Positions 1 to 7,831 are shown, counted from the stretch's first letter. The stretch is DNA of 64,000 nt from Lentzea aerocolonigenes (GCF_000974445.1 NZ_BBOJ01000001.1:744001-808000); one strand, 5' to 3'. A program made the numbers and translations. The notes: generated by a model from the sequence alone, not told the origin.

Positions 1-1
1 A

Positions 2-1786
2 GCTCGGTATCCCATTTGGAAGCACAACCTCCTGCTGCCGCTGTCAGACGTTCTCGCTGATCTCTTAAGATCGACTCTGGTCAATCCTGATCCAGCGAGC
101 TCGTACTATCCGCAGTGGGAATTTGCGCAGCACGCCGACGTGCAGAAGGCAGTGTTAGAGGCTGGCCGAGCTCACGGGATGCTGATTGTCGTCAACTCCT
201 TCGCTGGCGATCAAAGTGATACGGAACGGTTAGCTGCACTGATTCGGCGGCACCATCCATCGCTGGCCGTACTGCAACTGGCGAGTGAGGTGATTCGAGA
301 TACCCGTCGAGAGCGCGCCTTCTACGCGCAACTGCAGGAGATCGAGCAGCGGAAGCGGAACTACGTGATCCTTGCAACCAGCGTCGTAGAGATGGGCGTG
401 ACCTTCTCCTCACTTGACTACGTCGTAACGATGGACTCTGGCTATGACCAGGAGACAGTCGGCGACGTCACGTTTCCGGTAATTGCCCCTCTCGGCGTCA
501 ACTCTCTGCTGCAGCGGATGGGTCGAGTTGGACGGCGTCGCCCCGGCATCGCATATATCAGCCGCGAAGTTGGCGCCGACTATGCCGACCTCGAGGACAA
601 CGAACTAAACCGCGGCGGTCTCAAGTATGAGCCGATCCGGTTCCCGCTGGTTAATTCCACCCTCATGCCGCTGGCCTACTATCTTTGCAAGGTTGGCTGC
701 GTAGATATCCGCCGTGCCGTTGCGGATCTTGCACTCCCATCGCGATTGCACGAAAATGAAGATCGTATGGAGTATCTGCAAGAACAGTTTGACGAGCTTG
801 AGCAACTTGGGCTCGCTACAAATGGCTCGCTCACGCCTATTGGTGAGCGCATGGAGCAGTGGATCGGTCAGGCGGATCTTGCATACGCTGTTCAGTTGCA
901 GCGGCGCCTTGATGAAGATGCGTCGCTACCAGAAGTGCTGTTTTGGACGGTCGCAACAGCACTTAGTACAACCTCTTTGGTGACGCTCCGTGCTCGGTAC
1001 GACTACTTCGTTGACTACGGCAACGTCCACTCCGAATTGCCGCATGCTGTGGAGTTGTTTCAAGGTTTCCCTCACGAGGACTTAGCTGCGTTTAACGCGA
1101 TCTGTTGGCTAGGCGAGATCGCGCCTTGGCTCTTGTGGCCTACGAGCGGTGAATCACGTCCTGTGGAGGAAGAAGACATATTCGAGCTCACCAAGTTCTG
1201 CAACGTGAACGGTCTTGATGCGAGGAAGGTACGGCAAGCGGCAAAGGCAATCGCGAACACTTGGAAGCTGCTGGGGCGAATCGATAAGGGCGCTAACCAG
1301 CTCGGCAAACTGTTTGTAGGTGAAGCACCTCAAGAGCTGGCGCATCTCTCGTGGCGCGCCATCAGGGCACAGATTCCGCAAGCGCGCATTGTCGAGGAAC
1401 TAGCTGATTTGCCCGGCCAATCAGCTATTGAACTGTCGTACAACGATGCGCTTGGGGCCTTCGACTGGCGAGACATCCGGCATGGCCATGAGGGACTGGT
1501 TTCACAAGACGACACGCCTATCCAGCTTGTGGATGGTGCCAGGTTGCAGGCTCGTGTCACTCCGAGCCGGGAGTCAAAGGGGGGCGATACCACCTGGCGG
1601 TTTGCGCACATTGGGATCCGACACGGACGGAATACACCAGTACAGCCGAAAGCGCCTCAAGCTCCGGTGTGGGCGGCGCATGAATCAACTCAAGATCCAT
1701 TTCTGGAGGATTTTCATGCCAACGCCAGCACTTCAACTGATCGTTCTTGGTCAGCGCGCCTTAAGCGCTGGCTCTCCGGCAACTAG
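2..1786 (+). CDS. DEAH-box (HrpA/HrpB-like) helicase, C-terminal part only
   Basis: The frame is open from the first bases, so the gene starts upstream of the window; about 594 residues are visible. They show SF2 helicase motif V (ATSVVEMGVTFSS) and motif VI (QRMGRVGRR), then a winged-helix/ratchet-like stretch (LTPIGERMEQW) typical after the RecA2 domain of DEAH/RHA helicases, then a long unassigned tail. Walker A and the DEAH box must lie outside the window. The family unwinds RNA or DNA using ATP. It leads a same-strand run (spacings 41, 34 and 77 bases) with a zinc-ribbon protein, an unknown protein and a DUF4145 protein in lower-GC DNA. That context suggests a defence-type cassette rather than housekeeping RNA processing (inference). 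A Cas3 helicase is less likely because no Cas genes follow. Confidence 0.8.
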   Translation, partial: ARYPIWKHNLLLPLSDVLADLLRSTLVNPDPASSYYPQWEFAQHADVQKAVLEAGRAHGMLIVVNSFAGDQSDTERLAALIRRHHPSLAVLQLASEVIRDTRRERAFYAQLQEIEQRKRNYVILATSVVEMGVTFSSLDYVVTMDSGYDQETVGDVTFPVIAPLGVNSLLQRMGRVGRRRPGIAYISREVGADYADLEDNELNRGGLKYEPIRFPLVNSTLMPLAYYLCKVGCVDIRRAVADLALPSRLHENEDRMEYLQEQFDELEQLGLATNGSLTPIGERMEQWIGQADLAYAVQLQRRLDEDASLPEVLFWTVATALSTTSLVTLRARYDYFVDYGNVHSELPHAVELFQGFPHEDLAAFNAICWLGEIAPWLLWPTSGESRPVEEEDIFELTKFCNVNGLDARKVRQAAKAIANTWKLLGRIDKGANQLGKLFVGEAPQELAHLSWRAIRAQIPQARIVEELADLPGQSAIELSYNDALGAFDWRDIRHGHEGLVSQDDTPIQLVDGARLQARVTPSRESKGGDTTWRFAHIGIRHGRNTPVQPKAPQAPVWAAHESTQDPFLEDFHANASTSTDRSWSARLKRWLSGN

Positions 1787-1827
1787 AAAGAATCTCAGTA
1801 TCGAGTCGATCGGAGTGTGATCCACGA

Positions 1828-2622
1828 GTGGCGGAACATCCGTATGAGTGTCAGTGTCTTGGACACTCCGAAGGAAGCACGACTTTTCTCGGCGCACCAC
1901 CTGAGTGGTACGAATCTAGGGGTATGAGCACGCCGCGGAACTGCCCGGACTGTCGCGAGTGGATCAAGTCGCAGAAAGACGAGAGGCTGAGTTGTCGGAA
2001 CTGCCGCTCATCAATCTCGGTACCAGCGCGGTATAAGATCAGTTTCCACAAACGGGTGGGTGTATACCAGCCCGCTGAGAAATGCGCTGCATGTATCAAG
2101 AGTGAGCAGCGTGGAGAGAAGCCGCGGCGAGAGCTTATGGAACGGCCGCCCCAGCGAAGGCAAGTCAAGCGGGAAGGGAATCTTCTGGATCTACCCCGCA
2201 CACGACCGACTGGGAGTTACCAACTGAGTGTCGATATCGCTGGTTATCAATCACTAATCCCGGATGGTAGCCAGACGCGGCAGCAGCATATTGAGCAGCA
2301 CACGACCTGGTCGCCGTATTCTCTTGTCGGCGATGGGCCTCGTGATAAGTCTCCCACCGCACTCGCTCAGCAAGACCCGAGTTTCGGAGCCCTGCTCCGC
2401 TCAGCTGCGATTATCGCGCAGAGTCAGAATGAAAGCCATGTAGCGGAATACCGCGGGAAGAACGGCTACATTATTAAGGTGGCACTGACCGGCAGTTCCA
2501 ACCTTGAGGTTACGATCATCAACCATGTTGCTGGACCGGCTGGCCATGAGCTGATTACCACCTACGACAGCTATTCGCTCTCAAAAGTGGTGAGTAACAT
2601 CAAGTCTGGAAAATGGGTGTGA
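1828..2622 (+). CDS. Zinc-ribbon protein of unknown function in helicase cassette
   Basis: 264 residues from a GTG start; a GGAG lies about 12 bases upstream, so the start is plausible but not firm. The N-terminal 100 residues hold paired cysteines (CQC near residue 8, CPDC near 39, CRNC near 55, CAAC near 84), the pattern of one or two zinc ribbons. A polar, glutamine-rich linker follows. The C-terminal 70 residues look like a small folded domain (NGYIIKVALTGSSNLEVTII). No enzymatic motif is visible. It starts 41 bases after the helicase and ends 34 bases before the next gene, so co-transcription is likely. A nucleic-acid-binding partner of the helicase is a reasonable guess, not shown. Confidence 0.7.
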   Translation: MAEHPYECQCLGHSEGSTTFLGAPPEWYESRGMSTPRNCPDCREWIKSQKDERLSCRNCRSSISVPARYKISFHKRVGVYQPAEKCAACIKSEQRGEKPRRELMERPPQRRQVKREGNLLDLPRTRPTGSYQLSVDIAGYQSLIPDGSQTRQQHIEQHTTWSPYSLVGDGPRDKSPTALAQQDPSFGALLRSAAIIAQSQNESHVAEYRGKNGYIIKVALTGSSNLEVTIINHVAGPAGHELITTYDSYSLSKVVSNIKSGKWV

Positions 2623-2656
2623 CATCTCGTAGAATAATCACGAAGGAGTATGTGTA

Positions 2657-3481
2657 ATGAAACGACGTGCCGATAGTCCGCTGGTCCAGTGGAAAGAAGC
2701 TAACAAACCGAACCGAGAGACCAATCGTCAGATCGCTCGTTGGCTTGACGCTGCTCTAGCGACTGAAGAAGCGCTCGTGGTGGAAGAAGCGATCGATGAT
2801 TGGATGCTCAACCGGTCTGGGTCTCCGCCAGATTTCGTCGTATGTGTTGCATGGTATGGCCGATCACGCCTGCTTAGTCAAGGCTGGAAAAAACTGCCGG
2901 TGGATATCCCAGAGTATGACTTGGATAGGTGGCGTGTCGCTGGCTATGAGCCGACCATTGAGGAATTTTGGGATCGTCAAGCGGGTGCTGCCGGAGGATT
3001 CTTAGAGCTGGCCGGCCGCGACCCGGGGGTCATCTGCGCCATCATGCGCCAGCAGGTGGAAGTCAAAACGGCAAAGCTTGAGGAACTTGCCGACCTTCCT
3101 CTCAGTGAGTTTACGCCAACGGAGATGACTGACGATGACCTCCTGGAGGGAGTTGATTTATCGGAGCAGCGCTACTTCGATCGGCCGTTTGTGCTCCGCG
3201 AAGAACTTGAGTGCTTCGCATGGGCGCTTCAGAAGTACCGTCTCTTCTGCTTGTCGAACGAAAACCCGGCACTCGGTTTGCCCAACCACCAGTTGTTTGA
3301 AGAGATGAACCAGATCAATCTCAATGCCTTGACGTCACGGTTGGCTGCTGTGGACTCTAAACTGCGTCGCATTCTTGAGCATCTGGCGAGCTTCAACTAT
3401 TTCGGTCTTGATAACGAGGTCGAGCCGGATCAGTTCTGGTGGCGTCACTGGCAAGGCAGGGAGCGGCGCAAGAGGAAATAG
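2657..3481 (+). CDS. Unknown protein, third gene of helicase cassette
   Basis: 274 residues with a good AAGGAG nine bases before the ATG. I do not recognise the family. It is soluble, acidic in the middle, rich in Trp and Glu, and ends in a basic tail (RERRKRK). Two alpha-helical stretches are apparent near residues 25-50 and 215-250. It has no signal peptide or membrane segment. Spacing (34 bases after the zinc-ribbon gene) suggests an operon with the upstream helicase. Confidence 0.65.
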   Translation: MKRRADSPLVQWKEANKPNRETNRQIARWLDAALATEEALVVEEAIDDWMLNRSGSPPDFVVCVAWYGRSRLLSQGWKKLPVDIPEYDLDRWRVAGYEPTIEEFWDRQAGAAGGFLELAGRDPGVICAIMRQQVEVKTAKLEELADLPLSEFTPTEMTDDDLLEGVDLSEQRYFDRPFVLREELECFAWALQKYRLFCLSNENPALGLPNHQLFEEMNQINLNALTSRLAAVDSKLRRILEHLASFNYFGLDNEVEPDQFWWRHWQGRERRKRK

Positions 3482-3558
3482 CCGCAGATTGAACCAAGTA
3501 ACGTCTGCAGGTGTGCGGGCGACAGGGTCGGTACCAGTCGAACGTGGTGGGAGTAAGC

Positions 3559-4191
3559 ATGGACTGCATGCACTGTGGGGCTGTGGACGCAACCGCGGAG
3601 ATCGCGCGGAAGACGCTTGAATCAGGTAGGCAGGATTTCGGCGGTGGCTTCATAGGAGACTGGGAAAGGTCGCTTACCGTAGAGCAGTGCGGCAAGTGTG
3701 ACGGATTCATGTTGCTCACCCATAGCTACGCTGACTGGATGGATCCTGAGGACGTCACCTACGAAATGCTCTATCCGCAGGCCAGAGATATGTCATCTGT
3801 GCCGGAGAGTGTCAAAAAGCAGTATGACAAGGCTCGCAGGGTTCGGTCGATCGACAGCGAGTTCTACGTGCTTGGCTTGCGGCGCACGCTCGAAGCGGTC
3901 TGCGCTGAGCAGGGTGTGCCGAAGGGGCTTCTCGTAAATCGGCTGAAGAAGCTCGCGGAGGATGCGAAACTTCCGGGCGCATTTACCGATATGGCGGACT
4001 ACCTGCGCGAAGTCGGGAACGTAGGTGCACATCAGAGTGATGTTGAGGTAACACCAGCAGATGTGGACGCTGCACGAGACTTCACCGATGCCATCTTGGA
4101 GTACCTGTATGTGGCACCTGCCCGGTTGAACCTGGTGAAGACCAGCTTGAGCCAGCGGCAGGCTCAGGCCAAATCGCAGCAGACGTCCTGA
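3559..4191 (+). CDS. DUF4145 domain protein
   Basis: The frame opens at 3511, but the ATG at 3559 has a GGTGGGAG ribosome site six bases before it and begins at the natural cysteine pair (MDCMHCG), giving 210 residues. The N-terminus is a small zinc-binding knuckle (CMHC, then CGKC near residue 50). The C-terminal half, with the LRRTLEAVCAEQG and REVGNVGAHQSD motifs, matches the DUF4145 helical domain. That domain often accompanies restriction or other defence enzymes and is HEPN-like in fold; no R-x4-H RNase motif is seen. It is the last gene of the helicase cassette and ends 35 bases before a convergent XRE regulator. Confidence 0.75.
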   Translation: MDCMHCGAVDATAEIARKTLESGRQDFGGGFIGDWERSLTVEQCGKCDGFMLLTHSYADWMDPEDVTYEMLYPQARDMSSVPESVKKQYDKARRVRSIDSEFYVLGLRRTLEAVCAEQGVPKGLLVNRLKKLAEDAKLPGAFTDMADYLREVGNVGAHQSDVEVTPADVDAARDFTDAILEYLYVAPARLNLVKTSLSQRQAQAKSQQTS

Positions 4192-4225
4192 GTCTCGTTT
4201 TGAGACTGCGGCTTGCAGGACGCTG

Positions 4226-4471
4226 CTACTTAGTCAGGGCATCTTCAAGCCTCGTGATCACTGCGGGAAGCGTCGACTCAAGCGCCTTCGCCACCAGGCG
4301 TAGCTCCACCACATCGAGCCGACGCTCGCCCGATTCATACTTGCTCACGAAGGATTGAGGCTCATCCAGTCGATCTGCCACCTCGACCTGCGTGAGCCCC
4401 GCTTCGTGTCGCAGCTCGCGTAGGAGCCTGCAGAGCTGCTGGTACTCCGCCGAGTAGATCGACTTGTCCAC
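4226..4471 (-). CDS. XRE-family HTH regulator
   Basis: A longer frame reaches 4573, but the GTG at 4471 starts where homology to XRE proteins begins and gives 81 residues; no strong ribosome site marks either choice. The helix-turn-helix is LTQVEVADRLDEPQSFVSKYESGERRL in two pieces (LTQVEVADRL, then SFVSKYESGERR), the classic Cro/C1 pattern. It lies divergent to a promoter at 4493-4520 that drives a tiny glycine-rich ORF, so it may repress that promoter and the two-TM gene beyond (inference). Confidence 0.8.
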   Translation of the reverse strand: MDKSIYSAEYQQLCRLLRELRHEAGLTQVEVADRLDEPQSFVSKYESGERRLDVVELRLVAKALESTLPAVITRLEDALTK

Positions 4472-4492
4472 CGGATAAGCGCACTGCCGCAC

Positions 4493-4520
4493 TTGCCAAT
4501 ATCCCAAAATCGGATACTGT
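4493..4520 (+). promoter_or_regulatory. Promoter of first tiny glycine-rich ORF
   Basis: TTGCCA (4493-4498) and TACTGT (4515-4520) are spaced 16 bases apart, a fair sigma-A promoter. Transcription would start near 4527, giving a roughly 45-base leader before the ATG at 4574. The site lies just upstream of the divergent XRE gene, a usual place for autoregulation. Confidence 0.45.
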
Positions 4521-4573
4521 CGATGCGATCGCGCGGATTCGGCCGCGCCAGGCATGGGCAGGAGGTGAACCAC

Positions 4574-4624
4574 ATGCGGATCGCCATGGGTGGTGGCGGT
4601 GGAGGTGGCGGCACTGGCAAGTAG
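4574..4624 (+). CDS. Tiny glycine-rich ORF (16 codons) with perfect Shine-Dalgarno
   Basis: The ORF encodes MRIAMGGGGGGGGTGK. Its ribosome site AGGAGGTGA (4560-4568) matches the full anti-Shine-Dalgarno sequence with a 5-base gap, stronger than that of any full-size gene here. It has its own candidate promoter and is followed 11 bases after the stop by a 17-bp terminator hairpin. This looks like an independent short transcript that is heavily translated. It could be a peptide gene or a leader whose translation controls termination before the two-TM gene at 4718. A second such unit sits at 5906. No known family comes to mind. Confidence 0.55.
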   Translation: MRIAMGGGGGGGGTGK

Positions 4625-4635
4625 CCGCTGAAGCG

Positions 4636-4676
4636 AAGCGGAGCCCTGGGTGTCTCTAGCACCCAGGGCTCCGCTT
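4636..4676 (+). terminator. Strong hairpin terminator after tiny ORF
   Basis: A perfect 17-bp stem (4636-4652 with 4660-4676) with a 7-base loop begins 11 bases after the tiny ORF's stop codon. The T-run is short (TTTCT). It separates the tiny ORF transcript from the promoter of the two-TM gene. Confidence 0.8.
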
Positions 4677-4680
4677 TCTA

Positions 4681-4709
4681 TTCAACACCACGACAATATT
4701 TGATACAAT
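4681..4709 (+). promoter_or_regulatory. Leaderless promoter of the two-TM gene
   Basis: TTCAAC (4681-4686) and TACAAT (4704-4709) are spaced exactly 17 bases apart. The ATG is at 4718, eight bases after the -10 box, so the mRNA should start at or within two bases of the start codon. No Shine-Dalgarno is present, as expected for leaderless translation. Confidence 0.65.
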
Positions 4710-4717
4710 CGTTCTAA

Positions 4718-5845
4718 ATGGCAAGTTCGCTCGACCAGCTGTACGAAACCAAAGCCCGCCTTGCAGCGGTGCTCATCGCCGTGGCCGGCCTCCTGATGGT
4801 GTCGCTCTCTAAGTGGCCACCGCTGGTGAACTTCGTCGCCTCCTTCCCGCTGCCCGTGCCGCTCGCTGAAGTTGGCGGAGGACTCATCGGCGTCGGCGTG
4901 CTCGCCGTCTTCATCGACCAACGGCTGCGGAAGCTCGATGAGAAGCGCAACGCTGAGTCCTTCGACGAAGCCATCAAGCGGAATGCTCCCGCTCTGAGCG
5001 AGGCCTTCTACGAAAGTCTCGCCTTCAACGCCAAGACGTTGAAGGACATCGCCTCACCCGAACTTCTGGATCGCATCGCTTCGGGCACGCTCGGCCTCCG
5101 ATTGGGCGACGAACACCTAGCGCATGACCTCTACACCGATCTGCGAGATCAGGCCATCGCGGCTGAGCGTTGGAAGAGCGCGAAGGTGGCAGTAAGCCTG
5201 AGCCCGTGGGAAGGCGGCCCGTCGACGGGCAAGGGTTCGATGCTCGTTGCCACTGTCAGGATGGAGTACAAGGTGGTACCCACCAATGCCGCCATGCGCT
5301 TCGCCTGTGTGTCGGACGATGTCGAGTACCGCGAGCAGCTCGACGATCCCAGCAATGCCTGGGTGTGGAAGCTCGACGCTTCGAGCGGTGTCGATCCAGC
5401 AAGCGCGGACGCCTTCGAGCTCCAAGCCTTCAACGTGGACGGCAAGCCCCGCAAGATCGAGCGCTCAAAGCGAGCTGGCCTCCAGTTCTATGGCGCCAAC
5501 GTCAGTGCGGAAGCGCGGGCTGGTCAGGAGGTGACGGTCTCCTACACGTTCCGTGGGCTGGTACAGCGCAACGCTCACCTCTTGCAACTCGACTTCGCCC
5601 AGCCCACCAGGGGGCTCGATATCCGCCTCGACTACGCCCACGCCGGCATCAGGTGGATGAACACGGCCGACTACTTCGCGGGCAGCCAAGCTTCGCGCGT
5701 TGAGCAGGCGGAGACCTTCAAGGACGCCAAGGTCGTGAACATCAGCTTCGACGGCTGGGTGCTCCCGCGGGCAGGCGTGGTGTTCGTGTGGGTGCTAGAC
5801 GAAGAATTCGGCGGTCAGTACAAACCGCCTGCGCTTGCAAAATAA
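4718..5845 (+). CDS. Two-TM membrane protein of unknown function
   Basis: 375 residues, probably translated leaderless. Two hydrophobic helices (about residues 13-33 and 47-67) are joined by a short loop. A basic coiled stretch (QRLRKLDEKRN) follows, then a soluble domain of about 300 residues, beta-rich toward the end, with no enzymatic motif I can name. The architecture (two TM helices plus cytosolic domain) resembles that of some membrane effectors and stress sensors. It is flanked on both sides by tiny glycine-rich ORF units and preceded by an XRE regulator, suggesting one small regulated module. Function unknown. Confidence 0.75.
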   Translation: MASSLDQLYETKARLAAVLIAVAGLLMVSLSKWPPLVNFVASFPLPVPLAEVGGGLIGVGVLAVFIDQRLRKLDEKRNAESFDEAIKRNAPALSEAFYESLAFNAKTLKDIASPELLDRIASGTLGLRLGDEHLAHDLYTDLRDQAIAAERWKSAKVAVSLSPWEGGPSTGKGSMLVATVRMEYKVVPTNAAMRFACVSDDVEYREQLDDPSNAWVWKLDASSGVDPASADAFELQAFNVDGKPRKIERSKRAGLQFYGANVSAEARAGQEVTVSYTFRGLVQRNAHLLQLDFAQPTRGLDIRLDYAHAGIRWMNTADYFAGSQASRVEQAETFKDAKVVNISFDGWVLPRAGVVFVWVLDEEFGGQYKPPALAK

Positions 5846-5863
5846 TCCGACTTACATAAAGTA

Positions 5864-5869
5864 GATAAT
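5864..5869 (+). promoter_or_regulatory. -10 box of second tiny ORF
   Basis: GATAAT lies 36 bases before the ATG at 5906, in an AT-rich stretch after the two-TM gene. No good -35 box is visible at the right distance. Confidence 0.35.
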
Positions 5870-5905
5870 GAAACCAATGGAACTACCTTTAGGGAGGTGG
5901 TACAC

Positions 5906-5938
5906 ATGGGTCTCAGTGGTGGCAGCGGTGGCACCTGA
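5906..5938 (+). CDS. Tiny glycine-rich ORF (10 codons)
   Basis: The ORF encodes MGLSGGSGGT after a strong GGGAGGTGG ribosome site (5892-5900) with a 5-base gap. A terminator hairpin follows 17 bases after the stop. The layout (AT-rich -10 region, very strong ribosome site, about a dozen Gly/Ser/Thr codons, terminator) repeats that of the unit at 4574. The two units bracket the two-TM gene. Confidence 0.5.
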   Translation: MGLSGGSGGT

Positions 5939-5955
5939 TGCGCCTGAACCCCAAA

Positions 5956-5981
5956 GCCCTGGCGTCTTCGTACGCCAGGGC
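5956..5981 (+). terminator. Hairpin terminator after second tiny ORF
   Basis: A 10-bp stem, GCCCTGGCGT pairing with ACGCCAGGGC across a 6-base loop, followed by ATCTTTC. Confidence 0.7.
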
Positions 5982-6069
5982 ATCTTTCATCAGAGCTACT
6001 GCTGATGTGGCGGGGGAAGTAGGGGTAGCATCCGCATTGGGTTCTGAGTGGTGAACCCGATGCGGAGTC

Positions 6070-6591
6070 TCAGTTGATGATTCCCAAGTTGACTAGCCGC
6101 CAGCGCATCGCTTCGGTGCTGACGTCGAACACATCAGCCAGGCGTTTTATCACTTGTTCCACCGTGACGTAGCCAGAGGAAACCTCTCTTTGTACGGCGG
6201 CATTAACCAGGGAGCTTGGCATCAACAGTGCTGCCGCAAAGGCGTTGGCATCGATCTCTTCACGGTCGGTCGCCGTGCTCGATAGATCGTTGCGTTTGTT
6301 CACGCGAATGGCATGGTCGATGATCAGCGGTTTTCCCTGATGCATTAGCCAGTGGCCGAGTTCGTGAGCGATTGTAAACCGCTGCCGTCTAGGAGTGTTC
6401 TGGTCATTCAGGCCGATTAGCGTGCGTTGCCCATCTCGCAGAAGAAAGCCAGATTCCCCGCCGGAACTGGAGGTCCGGATTACCTGGATTCCCTGGGCCC
6501 GAGCGATGGCTTCAACATTTACTGGTGCTTGCGCTACCCCGTGTCGTGCCAGCAGGTTCCATGCCAGTTGTTCGATTGAGTGGTCGATCAC
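6070..6591 (-). CDS. ImmA/IrrE-family metallopeptidase
   Basis: 173 residues from a GTG start with GAGGAGGTG eight bases upstream. The HExxH zinc site is at residues 76-80 (HELGH), with a downstream acidic segment (REEIDANAFAAALLMP) that supplies the third ligand. The family cleaves partner XRE repressors to derepress mobile elements or stress genes (ImmR/ImmA of ICEBs1 is the model). It sits 21 bases downstream of an XRE gene on the same strand, so the pair is almost certainly one operon controlling element functions. Confidence 0.92.
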   Translation of the reverse strand: MIDHSIEQLAWNLLARHGVAQAPVNVEAIARAQGIQVIRTSSSGGESGFLLRDGQRTLIGLNDQNTPRRQRFTIAHELGHWLMHQGKPLIIDHAIRVNKRNDLSSTATDREEIDANAFAAALLMPSSLVNAAVQREVSSGYVTVEQVIKRLADVFDVSTEAMRWRLVNLGIIN

Positions 6592-6612
6592 GCCTTCAAC
6601 ACCTCCTCGGCT

Positions 6613-6945
6613 CTACTCGGGGTCTGCCTGTCTGATGACTGAGATAACGAACTCTTGCGTGCTGTCTGGTTGGCCCACAAGCTCTGCTGAGACCCGGCTT
6701 TCGATCATCTCGTCCGGCTGCTCAAGAAGCGTCTCTAGCGGGACCTTGAATTCGTCAGCAATCTGCATGATCCAGTGGATCATCACTCGTTGGCGGCCGG
6801 CTTCGATGTTCGCGATGGAAGACCGCGTCAGCTGCAAGCGCTTTCCAAGATCAGCTTGGGTGACGCCCGCCCTCATGCGTGCATTCCTGATGTTGCTGCC
6901 GATGGTCTCGTACAGCTGGTCGATGGCGTCATCCGTCCAGCGCAT
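6613..6945 (-). CDS. XRE-family repressor partner of ImmA
   Basis: The frame extends to 7005, but the ATG at 6945 has GGAAGGA about eight bases upstream and gives 110 residues starting MRWTDDAIDQ. The HTH is VTQADLGKRLQLTRSSIANIE, shown here as VTQADLGKRL and TRSSIANIE. It lies upstream of the ImmA-like protease and divergent from the small genes at 7120-7569, making it the likely repressor of those genes, with ImmA-mediated cleavage as the inducing step (by analogy with ICEBs1). Confidence 0.9.
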   Translation of the reverse strand: MRWTDDAIDQLYETIGSNIRNARMRAGVTQADLGKRLQLTRSSIANIEAGRQRVMIHWIMQIADEFKVPLETLLEQPDEMIESRVSAELVGQPDSTQEFVISVIRQADPE

Positions 6946-7119
6946 GGCGCGTCCTTCCAACTGGTAACACCGCGTCGGTCGCATAGTGACACGTTTGTCT
7001 CGCACGACACACCCGCCGGAAGCATGTTGAGTCCCACTTGCCCCCGTAGGAGCACGTGTGTAGTCTACCGCTGACCTCAGATGATCGCCTGAGGTTTGTC
7101 ACAGTGACATGGAGGTGTG

Positions 7120-7284
7120 ATGGCTACCAACTCGGGCCGAGGCTTTCGGCGCGGCGCAGTGCGTCGACGTAGCCAGCTCTTGAACACCCTCACGGGGCTG
7201 TGGACGAAGCGCGGCGCCAAGGGCCAGTTCGTCGACGGCAAGAAGAACGGAACGCCCTTCAAGGGTGTTCGGAAGGAGAGGTAG
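7120..7284 (+). CDS. Small basic protein upstream of DUF3892 gene
   Basis: 54 residues, ATG preceded by GGAGG with a 4-base gap. The N-terminus is Arg-rich (GRGFRRGAVRRRSQ) and the C-terminus is KGVRKER. It ends three bases before the DUF3892 gene and must be co-translated with it. Similar short basic proteins are common in actinobacterial integrative elements; the function is unknown. The composition suggests nucleic-acid binding. Confidence 0.65.
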   Translation: MATNSGRGFRRGAVRRRSQLLNTLTGLWTKRGAKGQFVDGKKNGTPFKGVRKER

Positions 7285-7287
7285 AAG

Positions 7288-7569
7288 GTGGCCATCAAGA
7301 TCACCGCAATCCGCCTGTCTGGCGGCGAGGGGCACGAGCACATCGTTCACCTCTGGTGGGTCAATCCGGCTGACGGGAAGGAAGGCAGCAACACGCGCGC
7401 CCAGCTGGTCGACTGGATCGAGAAGGAGAACGGCAAGGCGTACGTGGAGGACAGCCGCGGCAACCGCGCAGACGTCGGTGTGGTGACGCCGAGCTCCGGG
7501 CCGAAGCACTTGCGTACTCACGCTGACGGCAAGTGGACCAACAACCTGCTGGCGCTGCCGCGCAAATAG
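7288..7569 (+). CDS. DUF3892 domain protein
   Basis: 93 residues from a GTG start with AAGGAG about nine bases upstream. The pattern IKITAIRLSGGEGHEHI, then HLWWVNP, then WIEKENGKAYVED fits DUF3892, a small beta-rich domain found in many mobile elements and some secretion loci. It forms a two-gene operon with the 54-residue protein and is followed by a terminator. Confidence 0.75.
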   Translation: MAIKITAIRLSGGEGHEHIVHLWWVNPADGKEGSNTRAQLVDWIEKENGKAYVEDSRGNRADVGVVTPSSGPKHLRTHADGKWTNNLLALPRK

Positions 7570-7593
7570 CCTCGCGCAGCCGAACGAGAGTAG

Positions 7594-7626
7594 AGGGACC
7601 ACGCCGCTTACACCGGCGTGGTCCCT
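7594..7626 (+). terminator. Terminator after DUF3892 gene
   Basis: A 13-bp stem, AGGGACCACGCCG pairing with CGGCGTGGTCCCT over a 7-base loop, then ACTTGTTT. Confidence 0.75.
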
Positions 7627-7787
7627 ACTTGTTTAAGCTAGCCCACAAGTTGCAGCACCGTCACATGAAAGTGGCTCACATAACCGACGCGCAGGGCGCT
7701 CAGTGAGTCGCCCCGTTCAGGCACATCGAGCCCTTGCCAACTTGAATCACCCCGCTTGGGCCAGATGGGTGTGTGCGCTTAGTGAAA

Positions 7788-7824
7788 TCCCGTTGCGTCG
7801 CAGGTGGATGCGAACGCAACGGGA
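7788..7824 (-). terminator. Terminator of the DUF3846 gene (repeated hairpin type)
   Basis: An 11-bp stem (7788-7798 with 7814-7824) starts eight bases after the stop of the minus-strand gene. Its core CGTTGCG/CGCAACG and the flanking GTGAAATCCC are shared with the terminator at 24707-24736, suggesting copies of one element-borne terminator. Confidence 0.6.
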
Positions 7825-7831
7825 GTGTGGC

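Noticed and set aside
2-1786. Cas3 helicase of a CRISPR system
   Set aside because: No HD domain or Cas genes in view, no repeat-spacer array in the window, and the domain after motif VI resembles DEAH/RHA ratchet helicases.
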